Assembly (NCBI GenBank): GCA_903911085.1
Contig: CAIWCC010000099.1
Span: 62,001-126,000, forward strand
Reading direction: 5' to 3'
Origin: an uncultured Bacteroidales bacterium
Lineage (GTDB): Bacteria; Bacteroidota; Bacteroidia; Bacteroidales; Paludibacteraceae
Length of the DNA stretch: 64,000 bases
Shown here: in pieces, positions 35,414 to 46,146 of the stretch
Layout of the letters: every line of letters starts with the position of its first letter
How positions within the stretch are numbered: the stretch's first letter is position 1
Notes under the pieces: generated by a model
The model's input: only the letters and a program-made list of their open reading frames with translations
Database searches by the model: none
Told to the model about the DNA's origin: nothing
Made by a program: the position numbers and the translations under genes

Positions 35414-37186
35414 TTATTTCGAATTAAAATAATCCTTCACCACATACCATGCTTTTTTGCGCAACCCCTTGTCAGAAACCAATCCTTTTCGATTCCATCC
35501 ATTTTGGTTAAGATAATTCATGCGGGTTGGTGACCGAAAATCGAATAATACCCATGGTGTAATGCCACACAAATTCGGAATGTTTTTAAACATATCAATA
35601 TTGTCGATGTATAATTTTTCCTGATATTCTTCACTCCATGACGAAGCTACATCGTTTGCCCCATGTTGTCCATAAACGGCTTCTCCACCAAATTCAGATA
35701 TTAGCAGCGGTTTATCGATGGCAATATTCCATTTCAGTTGACCTGGTGCTACAGGAAAAGACATATACCATCCCATGTATTTATTAACACCTACCAAATC
35801 AAGCGATTGCACTAAACTATCCTGCAATGTGAATGTAGACGTCTCTTTAGTATAAGATATATTGTTGAAAGCAGCTCCAATAAGTCGGGTATTATCCAAC
35901 TTTCTTGTCAGATTTACCAACCCACGTAAAACTCTATTTCTGTCTGTTGAAGGTGCCGTTTCATTTGCAACACTCCAAATGATGATTGCAGCCCTGTTTT
36001 TATCGCGGGCAATCATATCTTTAAACATAACTTCAGCTTTCTTCATGACAGTTTCATTTGTAAAATCAATACCCTGCCAGATTGGAATCTCCTCCCAAAT
36101 CATTAATCCCATTTTTTCAGCCATTCTCACAATCCTTTCGTTTTGTGGATAATGTCCGGTACGTATAAAGTTGCATCCCAATGCTTTTACTTCATTCAGA
36201 ATCATAGCTGCATCTGCATCCGAATAAGCCCTGCCCATTCGTTGAGGAATTTCTTCGTGGAAATTAACCCCTTTTAAAAACACAGGAATTCCATTTAACA
36301 TTACTTTATCTCCCTTTGTTTCAATGGTTCTAAAGCCAATGTCTTCACATATTGTGTCTTTTCCAAAAACAAAACGTACGCTGTATAACTTTGGAATTTC
36401 CGGATTCCATAGTTGAGGCTTAGCGCTGATTTCAAATGAAACTTCGCCTGTTTCATTGGTAGTTAGTGTTTTATTTATTTTAAGTTCCGGTATGTTTATT
36501 TCCACGTTTTGTGCCGTTTGAACCCCATTTAGTCGTAAATATCCGGTTAATGTTGTGGAGGAGCTTTTCTTGAGTTGAATTTTGTAATCTTCTATAAAAG
36601 ACGTCGGTGTTTGTACTAAAAAAACATCTCGTGAAATTCCGCCATAATTCCACCAATCAAAATTCATAGCCGGAATATTTTCCTTTTTTCGGTTATTGTT
36701 TACCATCACTACCAGATCATTTTCACCGTTTTTAACAAAAGGAGTAATATCAAACTGAAAAGGCAAAAAACCACCTTCATGAGAACCCATCTCAACACCA
36801 TTCAACCAAACTTTGCTAAAATAATTTGCCCCCGCAAAATAAAGGAATTGTCTTTTGTCAGAAATAATATTAAGCTTCAATGTGCGCTGATACCATACAT
36901 TGCCTTCGTAATATTTCAATTCTGGCAATTGGGAGTTAAAATCGCCCGGAACATGTAACCGAAAAACATTGCTAAAACTATACTCAACAAAATCGGCTTT
37001 TCCACTTGGTTTTTTATTTTTATAAAAACCCGAAATTTCACCCCTACAAAAAGGATCGATAATTACATTCCACTCACCATTGAGCGAAATCGCATCTTTA
37101 CGATTATAGGGATTCAATAGGATTGACTCAGAAAATACCCATATTGATATTAATAGAAGCACGAGAGATAGATTAAATTTCTTCAC
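35414..37186 (-). CDS. GH2 beta-glycosidase, beta-glucuronidase-like
   Basis: 590 residues with a signal peptide (about 1-20). The GH2 jelly roll (about 30-195, SLNGEWNV), Ig domain (about 197-290) and TIM barrel (about 295-590) are all visible. Acid/base Glu409 is in WSVANET and nucleophile Glu498 in LLISEFGGE. Asn565 and Lys567 in NRK, near the C-terminus, match the NxK motif that contacts the glucuronate carboxylate in beta-glucuronidases. Length also fits that group, whereas beta-galactosidases are longer. Predicted to remove terminal beta-glucuronate in the periplasm. It follows GH30 and precedes the RbsD-like gene. Confidence 0.85.
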   Translation of the reverse strand: MKKFNLSLVLLLISIWVFSESILLNPYNRKDAISLNGEWNVIIDPFCRGEISGFYKNKKPSGKADFVEYSFSNVFRLHVPGDFNSQLPELKYYEGNVWYQRTLKLNIISDKRQFLYFAGANYFSKVWLNGVEMGSHEGGFLPFQFDITPFVKNGENDLVVMVNNNRKKENIPAMNFDWWNYGGISRDVFLVQTPTSFIEDYKIQLKKSSSTTLTGYLRLNGVQTAQNVEINIPELKINKTLTTNETGEVSFEISAKPQLWNPEIPKLYSVRFVFGKDTICEDIGFRTIETKGDKVMLNGIPVFLKGVNFHEEIPQRMGRAYSDADAAMILNEVKALGCNFIRTGHYPQNERIVRMAEKMGLMIWEEIPIWQGIDFTNETVMKKAEVMFKDMIARDKNRAAIIIWSVANETAPSTDRNRVLRGLVNLTRKLDNTRLIGAAFNNISYTKETSTFTLQDSLVQSLDLVGVNKYMGWYMSFPVAPGQLKWNIAIDKPLLISEFGGEAVYGQHGANDVASSWSEEYQEKLYIDNIDMFKNIPNLCGITPWVLFDFRSPTRMNYLNQNGWNRKGLVSDKGLRKKAWYVVKDYFNSK

Positions 37187-37238
37187 CTTAATGTAAATTA
37201 TATTTTATAAGTCTTTGAAATAAATGTAGTTGTCGTCA

Positions 37239-38606
37239 TTAAAACACAACAGTATTCATAGAATTTGCGGGTACATCAAGTTTGATGCATGAACTACCAA
37301 TTAAAAGTTCCGTGGAAACAGTTTGAGTAGCTTCGTTTTGAAAAATGAGCACTTTACTGCCAGACGGATTCAGAAAACCAACCACATTCTTGAATACTCC
37401 GGTACTCACAGCAATTCTTTTTGCCCCTGGCATTACAGCTCCTGAGAAATGTTTCATCGCGTAATATTCGGGATTACAGATCACTTTATCTGTCTTTCTG
37501 TCAATAGTAATCAAACTATTTTGTGCCCAATTCCAGGTACTTCTACCTGATTCATTCAAAATCATGTTCCAAAAGAAGTAACTACTGCTAAAGTGTTTTG
37601 TATCTTCAATAATTTTCCGAAAAGTAGTCATACCCTGAACCCAGGTATTTTTTCCATCGTTACACTCGGTTTCCGTTTGAGCTATTTTCTTGTTTGGATA
37701 TTTTTCATGAGTTGCCAACATAAGATCCTGACCTCCCCATTGATAACCAATTCCGGTAAGTCCCTGATTTGTAACTGTATCATTCAAAACAGGCTCTGTA
37801 AATTCTGCCATGGATTTACTGACTATCGTACCGAGCCAAACCTCAACCTTTACCTTGTCCTTTTTGAGTCGTGGAAAAAGATAATCACGTAAAAAAATAT
37901 TCAACTCCTCACCACTCCACTTGCATTGTGGATAAATATTGTCGTTGTAAATTGGCTCGTTTTGTGGCATAATGGCATAAATATTAACGCCCTCAGATCG
38001 ATATGCTTGCACATATTTCGAAAAATAAAGTGCATAGGCAGAAAGTGTCTGTTTATCCTGTTTCATTCTGCCGCCTTTGTAGTGTCCATTGGTTTTCATC
38101 CATGCCGGTGGAGACCATGGAACGCCCCACACTCCAAGTTTTGGCTGAAATTTCATTGCTGCTTTTATGTATGGAATTAGCTCATGCTTATCTCTTTCTA
38201 TGCTAAAAAGCTCCATTTTATAATCATTTGGAGATTCGCTGAGAAAATAGGCAGACAGCGAGAAATCATTTGCGCCAATGGGTGCTCGACACAGTGTAAA
38301 ATTTGCTTCGGTAGGATCAAACAATAACTTTAGGACTGCTTGCTGTTGCTGCTCATTCTGCGAAAGTAGTGCTTGCCAACCGAGGTCGTTGAAACAGCCA
38401 CCAAAACCATCCATAGTTTGGTAAGTGGTGTATACATCTAATTTGAGAACATTGGTCCCGAAAGAGTCCACTTTTGAAGTTGGCAACTCTTTCCATGGTT
38501 CGGTTTGGGTGCTGGAAATCCAACGTGGAGTAATTGCACTGACTTTGGTTCCAATTGCTGTCAAGACAATGAAGGAGGCAATAATACTGAAAAAAATATA
38601 TTTCAT
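37239..38606 (-). CDS. GH30 glycosidase
   Basis: 455 residues from ATG 38604-38606 (MKYIFFSII), which gives a normal signal peptide. An upstream ATG at 38696 would add 30 residues without a role. Motifs: TMDGFGGCFND at the start of the barrel, VPWSPPAWMK, acid/base Glu217 in MPQNEP, nucleophile Glu314 in QTETECND, and a C-terminal beta-sandwich. It resembles GH30 glucosylceramidase/endo-beta-1,6-glucanase branches. GH30 also holds endo-beta-1,6-galactanases, which would fit a galactan PUL. No lipobox or sorting domain, so likely periplasmic. Confidence 0.88.
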   Translation of the reverse strand: MKYIFFSIIASFIVLTAIGTKVSAITPRWISSTQTEPWKELPTSKVDSFGTNVLKLDVYTTYQTMDGFGGCFNDLGWQALLSQNEQQQQAVLKLLFDPTEANFTLCRAPIGANDFSLSAYFLSESPNDYKMELFSIERDKHELIPYIKAAMKFQPKLGVWGVPWSPPAWMKTNGHYKGGRMKQDKQTLSAYALYFSKYVQAYRSEGVNIYAIMPQNEPIYNDNIYPQCKWSGEELNIFLRDYLFPRLKKDKVKVEVWLGTIVSKSMAEFTEPVLNDTVTNQGLTGIGYQWGGQDLMLATHEKYPNKKIAQTETECNDGKNTWVQGMTTFRKIIEDTKHFSSSYFFWNMILNESGRSTWNWAQNSLITIDRKTDKVICNPEYYAMKHFSGAVMPGAKRIAVSTGVFKNVVGFLNPSGSKVLIFQNEATQTVSTELLIGSSCIKLDVPANSMNTVVF

Positions 38607-38721
38607 CTGAATCAAAATTTGAGTAAATTCTATAAAAAAATTAATAAGGCAACTTATTTGTAAGGGTGTTTTCAAAATTAAAATGCAACTATACAAATAT
38701 TTACAATAGCTATAATGTCGA

Positions 38722-41280
38722 TTATTGAACTATTTTAATGGTTTTTTCTTCTCCTTCGTTGATGTTTAGCTTCAGTTTTGTAGGTTTTAAATTGTTTTTT
38801 AACGAAAACTTATTTAGAATAAGATTGCCTTTCAGCACTTTAATAGTTGCGCTTTCTTTACTTACAATGCAAGTTCCCCAAGCGTAGCCGTTGCTCCAAA
38901 AATAAGTTCCAGGATTGGAAGTGAAAGTCATTGAATGTTCGATACCTGAATATGAAAATTCGCTCAATGCAATAATAGTTGCCCAGCTTGCCATGGAACG
39001 AGCATAATGATGCCCACATTCGGGTTCGCTGAATGGATTTCGTTTTGCACCATTGTGGCGGTCACGAATGGCTTGAATGCACTTCAACGCATCGTCATTT
39101 TGTCCTTCGTAAATCATTTCCACAGCAGCTGCATATTCAAATCCGGTCATCACTTCGGGGAAATATGGGAATGGGACTTCCAGACGACCTTTCGGCCACG
39201 AAGCCATTAATAAACCTGCCTCATTGCCCATGGCATAGGAACGCATATTGTTGAAATGAGCTGAAAAATCGGGCATAAAATTATTGGTCATTACACTTTT
39301 AGACGTGTTTTGTATATTTTCTTTATTACCAAGATAGCCCAGTCCACAAATATGTGCCATATATTGCCCCACCAACTGATCGACCAAGCATCCACTTCCC
39401 AACTGAAACGGTGGAATCTTTGTGGCGGGATTTGTCATATCTAAATATTGAAAAGTTTTTGGGTCGGTAATTTTTTGTTCGTAATAGGAGCCATTGAATA
39501 AATTGGCATCCATCCACTGCGAACCTTTGGTGAAAAGCATTCTGCATTTTTGTGAAAAACCTTTGTCTTTCATGGCGATGGCCATTTCCTCGGCAGCGCG
39601 CAGCGCACCCATGTACCAAAAACCCATTTGCGGATTTGGTCCGAAATAATTCACATCCATGGTGTTGTGCTGGCTTCCTTCCATCACACCGTCCTGATTT
39701 CCATCCCAGCCTTTTTCTGTCCACGCAAATTCCAACACTTTTTTTACTTGACCATAGTTCTTTTTCAGAAAATCGTTATCGCCAGAAAGTTGCCAGTCAC
39801 GGTAAAATTTCATAATGCAACCCATTTGCCCATCGGCAGCCGCATTCGATTTTTTATTAGCATTTGACAACGGAAGATCAGCTCTAAAATTCATCAATCC
39901 ATTGTCTTTGGTAGCATAATTAAATTCCACATCGCGCATTGTCTTGGCCAATTCTCCAAACAAAAATGGAGTGGCTATCTCGTAATTCCAAACATGTGTG
40001 CAACTTCCTTCGCAAGAACCTTTTTTGTCCATTACGCCTTCCCAGCCCATTAAATGACCACTCGGTAAGCGAAAAACGGTTTGAGAACGGAGTACGGCCA
40101 GATTAAACAATGCCGCCTCTTTTACTACAGTTGGATAAGATGATTGAGCAATGGCATTTACAAAATCTAGAGTTTGCGATTCTAATTGTGATAATCGTGG
40201 AAGCACTTTTTCTGCAACATTCCATGCATTTGAAAACTGATGACTATAATAATTTCCTATCAAGTTTTTATCAGTCCAAGCATATCTGTTTGGAAAATTC
40301 CAAGTAATAAAAAAGGAGAAAGATGCTGTTGAATGTGGTGCAATGGTTTTCTTTACAGACAATGAAGCCATCGGATCATTCTCTTCTTGCTTGTACTTTT
40401 CGGTTAATTGGCCATCTGCCGAAAAATCGTCCCAGAAACTAAGCAAAGAGTTGCTCCAATTGTCTTTTTTTGAAGCGGTTCGATTAGTGACGCCGGCTGA
40501 TTCCTGTGTTGTTAAGGCCATTGTGCCCCATGCAGCACTTGTAGTATCTACGCCTTCGGAGTCAAAATAAATACCACGAAAATTATCAGCAACTTTGTAT
40601 GTGTTTCTATTCTTTTTAGCTCCTGTTGGAATAACATCGCCTTTCCAATCTGTATTATTTTGTTGTCCGTTTTTGCCAATAAAATTACGAATTGAGCCGC
40701 AAACCGCCACTTCTATTGGATTGTTGGAAGTGTTCGAAACTTCATAAGTAATTATGGCAATGGGCAAGCCGCTGTTATCAGCATCGGTTGGTATAAGCGG
40801 ATTGAAACCTTTTATTTTTACTTTTATTGGTAAATTTTTATCTTCCAGATTGACTTGACCAAATGGATAAGCAGCATCAAAACTGGCAGATTCGAAACGT
40901 GGCAAACCGTGATGATCCACTGGGCGACCTTCGTAATGCAGATATTCGTTGTCGTAAAGATTTCCCAACAAAGCCTTTGACTGGGGGTTTTTATCTTTTT
41001 CTTTTACGTACACAGCAAAAAATGGCGCATTATTTCCAGTTGTTACGGTGCTAAAACCTTTGGCTGGAACATTCATTATTTCCCAATCGCGCAATTCACC
41101 TCGTCCGCCCAACGAAACTGTTCCAGTGCCAATGCCTCCTAATGGTAAAGCAATTTCCTGAAGTGATGAAGCATCATAATGCTTTATTATTGGCCACGAT
41201 TGAGGTTTCCATTGTCCGTAAATAAATACTGCGTCTATAAAAAGCAGAAACAGTAAAATTAATTTGTTTGTGTTTTTCAT
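38722..41280 (-). CDS. GH116 glycosidase
   Basis: 852 residues with a signal peptide (1-22, ending YGQ). The N-terminal beta-sandwich (LPLGGIGTGTVSLGGRGELRDWEI) and C-terminal (alpha/alpha)6 barrel are typical of GH116. The nucleophile is Glu534 in MEGSQHNTMD, the acid/base Asp634 in LVDQLVGQY. Family members include beta-glucosidases, beta-xylosidases and beta-N-acetylglucosaminidases. The bacterial specificity cannot be read from these motifs alone. It follows the second SusD by 131 bp within the SusC/D unit. Confidence 0.9.
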   Translation of the reverse strand: MKNTNKLILLFLLFIDAVFIYGQWKPQSWPIIKHYDASSLQEIALPLGGIGTGTVSLGGRGELRDWEIMNVPAKGFSTVTTGNNAPFFAVYVKEKDKNPQSKALLGNLYDNEYLHYEGRPVDHHGLPRFESASFDAAYPFGQVNLEDKNLPIKVKIKGFNPLIPTDADNSGLPIAIITYEVSNTSNNPIEVAVCGSIRNFIGKNGQQNNTDWKGDVIPTGAKKNRNTYKVADNFRGIYFDSEGVDTTSAAWGTMALTTQESAGVTNRTASKKDNWSNSLLSFWDDFSADGQLTEKYKQEENDPMASLSVKKTIAPHSTASFSFFITWNFPNRYAWTDKNLIGNYYSHQFSNAWNVAEKVLPRLSQLESQTLDFVNAIAQSSYPTVVKEAALFNLAVLRSQTVFRLPSGHLMGWEGVMDKKGSCEGSCTHVWNYEIATPFLFGELAKTMRDVEFNYATKDNGLMNFRADLPLSNANKKSNAAADGQMGCIMKFYRDWQLSGDNDFLKKNYGQVKKVLEFAWTEKGWDGNQDGVMEGSQHNTMDVNYFGPNPQMGFWYMGALRAAEEMAIAMKDKGFSQKCRMLFTKGSQWMDANLFNGSYYEQKITDPKTFQYLDMTNPATKIPPFQLGSGCLVDQLVGQYMAHICGLGYLGNKENIQNTSKSVMTNNFMPDFSAHFNNMRSYAMGNEAGLLMASWPKGRLEVPFPYFPEVMTGFEYAAAVEMIYEGQNDDALKCIQAIRDRHNGAKRNPFSEPECGHHYARSMASWATIIALSEFSYSGIEHSMTFTSNPGTYFWSNGYAWGTCIVSKESATIKVLKGNLILNKFSLKNNLKPTKLKLNINEGEEKTIKIVQ

Positions 41281-41411
41281 AGACGCAATGATTTATTACA
41301 GCAGTATACAAATCGTGGCTACTCTCATTCCTTTCCATGAAAGGTTAAGTGAGGTGCAAATTCCAAAATCTTATGTTGAGCTCACGTTTAATTATCTCGA
41401 AATTTTATGTC

Positions 41412-43100
41412 TTATTCCCAACCAGGATTTTGTTGCAAGTTTCTGTTCTTGTATATTTCAGTTAAAGCAATTGGGAAATAATACATTTTATCATCCCAAA
41501 CTCTATCGGTGGTGGCATAAGTGGTATAGGTAAATAACCCACTTACAGGATCTTTAATAATCTTTGTGCGTTTAATTGCCACTGTTTCAGGTCCTATCAT
41601 CCAACGACGAATGTCCCAGAAACGGTGATCTTCAAAAGCTAACTCTACCATTCTTTCATTTCGGACTTTGGCTCTAAAATCGACTGTATTTATTGTTGCA
41701 GGAATGGCAATCAATGCAACACCCGATCTTTTACGTATTAAATTAATAGCTTCAACTGCCGAAAGTGTAAAAGTGGCATCTTTATAATTTGGCGATGGAT
41801 ATGCTTCATTCAATGCTTCGGCATAATTTAGCAAGACTTCGGCATATCGAAACATTACCCATACGTGACGTGAAGAAGTTGTTCCTGAAGGTTTAAAACT
41901 TACATTTTTATCAACGTATTTTTTTAAATAATAGCCTGTTTTGGTAGCACCCGATTTTGGCAGTCCACTGTTACCACCTTCCCAAGCCTCTACTATTTCA
42001 TCGTAAGCCCATTTGGTATTATTTAGCGCCACGGTAAAAGCTAATCGTGGATCTCTGTTGGCATAGGGATTTGCAGTCATGGTTGGGTCATTCCAATTAA
42101 ATGCTCCGCCATCGAAAGTAGCTCCCGATTTTTTCATTTCGTAAGCGTCTACCAAATTTTGAGTTGGGCATGTTCCAGTGTTACCACCAACAAAACCAAT
42201 TGGGTAATTCAAACTTTCGAACGTTCCTGAATTTGCCTCCCGGCGAGCAAAAATCAATTCGGGCAATGCAATATTATTGGGGATTTTGTCGTACGCAATC
42301 AAAGAATTGATTTTATAAATCGATGCTGAATCAATCAATGTTTTGGCGGCTTTGGCTGCAACAACCCATTTTTCAGTTACCACCGGATTGTTGTGAAGCT
42401 TACTTGCGCCATAAAGTAAAACCCTTGCTTTAAGTGCCAATGCGGTCATGCGGGTTACTCGCCCAGTTTCCAAATCGTAAGTGGCATCGTAAAATTTTGG
42501 TAAGTATTTAGCTGCTGTATCGCATTCATTCACAATGAATTCTGAAACTTTATCATAGGCGTCTCTCGAAACTGAGTTGGCTTCCTCTTCTGTTAAAACT
42601 TTTGTAACTAATGGAACGCCCCCATAGCGTTTTATTAACTCAAAATAAAATAAAGCCCTCAGAAAACGTACTTCATATTGCAAATTGTTGTACTTTAACA
42701 TGGCTTTGTCATAGCCCGATTGATACTTATTTTCCTCAAAAGTTTGTCCAACGCCTTTCTCCAAAAACAAATTGGCAGCTCTAATTCCTTTGTAATTTTG
42801 TGCCCAAACATCATCTACAGTATTCATTTGACTCCATGTACCATTATAAAAAGTATGTACATCGGATGCAGGCCAAACGTACTCAGCTTCATCGCAACCT
42901 GCTGCACGCATTGCACTACCCACACTTCCAAAATCGGATTTCATATAAGAGTATACGTTGGTTGCCATTTGGGTTGAACGCGAATATACAGTAAATACTT
43001 GATCTTCGGAATAAGTAGAAGATTCATCGTAGCCAAGAAAATCGGTACATGAGTAAATAATTAACATCAAGCACGAAAGAAATAATATTTTAGTTTTCAT
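41412..43100 (-). CDS. SusD-like glycan-binding lipoprotein
   Basis: 562 residues with lipobox IIYSC (near residue 18). SusD helices: YKGIRAANLFLEKGV, YEVRFLRALFYFELIKRYGG, FRYAEVLLNYAEALNEA, RNERMVELAFEDHRFWDIRRW. It ends in LQQNPGWE. Partner of the SusC at 43118-46111, 17 bp upstream. One-to-one paralogue of the SusD at 4650-6287 in the other PUL, sharing TCPTQNLVDA and RYG-P-V. Confidence 0.95.
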   Translation of the reverse strand: MKTKILFLSCLMLIIYSCTDFLGYDESSTYSEDQVFTVYSRSTQMATNVYSYMKSDFGSVGSAMRAAGCDEAEYVWPASDVHTFYNGTWSQMNTVDDVWAQNYKGIRAANLFLEKGVGQTFEENKYQSGYDKAMLKYNNLQYEVRFLRALFYFELIKRYGGVPLVTKVLTEEEANSVSRDAYDKVSEFIVNECDTAAKYLPKFYDATYDLETGRVTRMTALALKARVLLYGASKLHNNPVVTEKWVVAAKAAKTLIDSASIYKINSLIAYDKIPNNIALPELIFARREANSGTFESLNYPIGFVGGNTGTCPTQNLVDAYEMKKSGATFDGGAFNWNDPTMTANPYANRDPRLAFTVALNNTKWAYDEIVEAWEGGNSGLPKSGATKTGYYLKKYVDKNVSFKPSGTTSSRHVWVMFRYAEVLLNYAEALNEAYPSPNYKDATFTLSAVEAINLIRKRSGVALIAIPATINTVDFRAKVRNERMVELAFEDHRFWDIRRWMIGPETVAIKRTKIIKDPVSGLFTYTTYATTDRVWDDKMYYFPIALTEIYKNRNLQQNPGWE

Positions 43101-43117
43101 ATTTATTCAGTTTTTTA

Positions 43118-46111
43118 TTAGAATGCAACATTAACACCTAAATGATAAGAGGCCGTCATAGGATATACAGTTCCATAAGCTTCTGGGTCAACCACTTTCA
43201 AATTATCAATAGAAAATAAATTCATTCCCCTGACGTAAATTTTAGCTTTTGTAATGAATGTACTTGCTAACATACTTTCAGGTAATTTGTAATAAAATTC
43301 ACAAGTGCGTAATTTAATATACGAACGGTCTTTTATCCATATTGAATTGGTATTGAAGTTATTATCGTTCTGTAGAGTTGATAATCTTGGGAATAATGAA
43401 TTTTGATTATCTGGCGTCCAACGATTCTCGTAGTAATAAGTTGATAGATTTGTATTGTTACGCAATGGCCAAAACATACTTGCAGTATTTAGTACAGCAC
43501 TATAATTTCCTACTCCTTGGAAGTTGGCATCGATACCAAATCCTTTGTATTCCAAATTAATGTTTGCCGAAAAATAGATTTCGGGACAACCAGTGTTGTA
43601 ACCTAAAGCAACTTTGTCTAATTCGTTGATTTTTTTGTCATCGTTTTGGTCTTTAAACTTTATATCTCCTGGAACAACTGTAGAGAACAATTGTGTAGGA
43701 CTTGTATTGATATCGTTTTGGTCTTTGAAAAACCCAAGTGCTTCATATCCAAATATCTGATTGACAGGTTTGCCTGTTTGTTTCAAATAATCATATTGTA
43801 CAAATCCTTCGTTTCTGTTAATTACATTGCTTCTTGCGTATGTAAATTGACCACCGATATTGAAATTAAAATCACCAACAGATTTATTAATATTCAGCCC
43901 GACTTCAATTCCTTTGTTTTCTACAATTCCATCATTTGCCATCGAAGCTGTTGCACCTAACACATTGGAAATAGAACCAGAAGTGCTTACCAAAATATCA
44001 GTTCTTTTTTCGTAAAAAGCCTCTGCAGTTAAGTCTATGGCATTTAAAAATCTTGCCTCTAATCCTACATTGGTTTTTTGCGATTTTTCGTAGGTCAAGC
44101 CAGAAGTTGCCAGTCGCAATTCCGTTAAACCAGACACTGAGGTGTAATTGTCGGTAAATAAATACGAACCGCCTCCACCGTAAGTTTGTTTGAACAACTC
44201 TGAAGAACTTGTATAATCATTACCCACAATGCCATAGGATGCTCTAATTTTCAGTAAGTTAATAGCTTTCTGGTCTTTCAAAAAATCTTCTTTCGATAGT
44301 ATCCATGCTGAACTTATAGCTGGAAAATAACCAATATTGTGTCCAGTTTGCAATCTATTTGTTCCACTGCCAGTCAATGATAAATCAATATAATATTTCT
44401 CATCAAAACCGATATGAGTGTATGCATTTAATCGCTGTCTGTTGGTAGTGCTAAATTGTCCATTTCCAATATATTGGTCGTGAAAAAACATCAAATTGGA
44501 ACTAGTGGTAATATTATTCCAATTCTTATCGTATTGTAATTTCCAGAATGCATTGAAATGTCTCCATTGACTACCTAATGAGCTTGAATAAGTAGGAACA
44601 GAATTTGAGCCAACAAGCGTTGAGATTGGACTAATTAAAGCATCGCCAGCAGTGTTAAATTGTGCAGTGTTTTTATAGTATCGATAGGTTTGAGACATTG
44701 ATTCCCAGTAATCGGCATAGTTATCAAAACCTACACTGACATCGGTTGTTAAACCTTTGGTAATTGCTGAAAGGTCCTGACCAATTGTCCAATCGGCAAA
44801 TAAAGTGCGTGAACTTGCTTTACCATAACCTTGAGCGGCAATCATAGCTTCAGGATTTACTGTCCATGTGTCGCTTCCGCCCCATTCGCCTGTTGAAGTT
44901 TTCACTGGAAAGGCTGCTGAAGGAGTATTATACATTTTTGTCATAATTGCATCTGCACCAGATCCTGGTCTGTTCGATTCGGAAAGCGACCCCAATAACT
45001 TTACACTGAAATTTGTGGATTTAGTTAATTGAACATCCAAGTTGGTGCGAATATTCAATCTTGAGTACTTGAACTGTGATGAATAAGCCGAAACATTATT
45101 GCCTGGTTTCAATAATCCATCATGACTTGTTAAATTCATTACCGTAAAATAGCGCACATTTTTATTTCCACCACGAATACTTATGTTGTAAATATTAGAA
45201 GATGCATTGTCTTTCAAAACTCGATCCACCCAATTTACATTTGGATAATAATCTGGATATTTACCCGAATTAAAGGCTGCTAGCTCATTGGTATTGTAAC
45301 GTGGAGTAGCAATTCCATCATTCACAAGTGCTTCATTTACAGAGTTTGCGTAGGTGTAAGCATTCACAAACTCCGGTTTACGAAGAGCTTGTAAGAAAGC
45401 CTGATCATAAGAAAAGTCTATTTGCGTTTTTCCTATAATACCACGTTTTGTTGTTACAAGTACCACTCCATTTGAACCTCGAAGTCCGTACATTGATAAC
45501 GATGCTGCATCTTTCAGGATAGTAATTGACTCTATTTCTTCTTTTACCAATAAGCTTAGTGGTCTTTCAAAACCATCTACCAAAATCAAAGGATTATTGC
45601 CTTGAAGACTACCCAATCCACGTATGTTGAATGTTGTATTCGATTCATATTCTAGCCCATCGTTTTGTAAAGCGCTTAATCCCAAACCTTTACCATATAA
45701 GCCGTTCATTACATTAAGTGACGAACTTTTCATTATGTCTTCCGAGTAAATTGTAGAAGTGGCTGATGTACTTTCTAATTTCGACTGTGACATTGTATTT
45801 CCAACCTCAATAAGCGAATTTAAACCTTCCATTTTCACCTCATTATACTGTTGTGCAATGACTGTTTTTTTTGCTTTATCAGGAGTTGTTACATTGATTT
45901 TGTCACCAATTGAAACCGAAATTTTGAAGTTCCCTTTCTCATCTGTTACATCTGTTATCAAACGATTTTTGTTGCTGGAAATAGTTGCTCCAAATACAGG
46001 TTTTCCATTCATGTCTAAAACTTTTCCGCTTACATTCTGTGCATTTAATTTGCCCTGAAAGCAATAAATAAGCGCGAAAACAAGTAAAAAGTGACAATAT
46101 TTAATTTTCAT
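43118..46111 (-). CDS. SusC-like TonB-dependent outer-membrane transporter
   Basis: 997 residues. Signal peptide (1-24), CarboxypepD_reg-like domain (about 26-98: VSGKVLDMNGKPVFGATIS), plug (about 110-228: NIRGLGSLQGNNPLILVDGF, ITILKDAASLSMYGLRGSNG) and barrel to the terminal LGVNVAF. Belongs to the same subtype as the gene at 6309-9272, which also lacks the LNEVVVVGYG junction of the canonical partner. Second SusC of unit 4, 36 bp after the first SusD. Confidence 0.95.
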   Translation of the reverse strand: MKIKYCHFLLVFALIYCFQGKLNAQNVSGKVLDMNGKPVFGATISSNKNRLITDVTDEKGNFKISVSIGDKINVTTPDKAKKTVIAQQYNEVKMEGLNSLIEVGNTMSQSKLESTSATSTIYSEDIMKSSSLNVMNGLYGKGLGLSALQNDGLEYESNTTFNIRGLGSLQGNNPLILVDGFERPLSLLVKEEIESITILKDAASLSMYGLRGSNGVVLVTTKRGIIGKTQIDFSYDQAFLQALRKPEFVNAYTYANSVNEALVNDGIATPRYNTNELAAFNSGKYPDYYPNVNWVDRVLKDNASSNIYNISIRGGNKNVRYFTVMNLTSHDGLLKPGNNVSAYSSQFKYSRLNIRTNLDVQLTKSTNFSVKLLGSLSESNRPGSGADAIMTKMYNTPSAAFPVKTSTGEWGGSDTWTVNPEAMIAAQGYGKASSRTLFADWTIGQDLSAITKGLTTDVSVGFDNYADYWESMSQTYRYYKNTAQFNTAGDALISPISTLVGSNSVPTYSSSLGSQWRHFNAFWKLQYDKNWNNITTSSNLMFFHDQYIGNGQFSTTNRQRLNAYTHIGFDEKYYIDLSLTGSGTNRLQTGHNIGYFPAISSAWILSKEDFLKDQKAINLLKIRASYGIVGNDYTSSSELFKQTYGGGGSYLFTDNYTSVSGLTELRLATSGLTYEKSQKTNVGLEARFLNAIDLTAEAFYEKRTDILVSTSGSISNVLGATASMANDGIVENKGIEVGLNINKSVGDFNFNIGGQFTYARSNVINRNEGFVQYDYLKQTGKPVNQIFGYEALGFFKDQNDINTSPTQLFSTVVPGDIKFKDQNDDKKINELDKVALGYNTGCPEIYFSANINLEYKGFGIDANFQGVGNYSAVLNTASMFWPLRNNTNLSTYYYENRWTPDNQNSLFPRLSTLQNDNNFNTNSIWIKDRSYIKLRTCEFYYKLPESMLASTFITKAKIYVRGMNLFSIDNLKVVDPEAYGTVYPMTASYHLGVNVAF

Positions 46112-46146
46112 ATTATATGTATTTATTTAGTTAACAATAAGGTTGC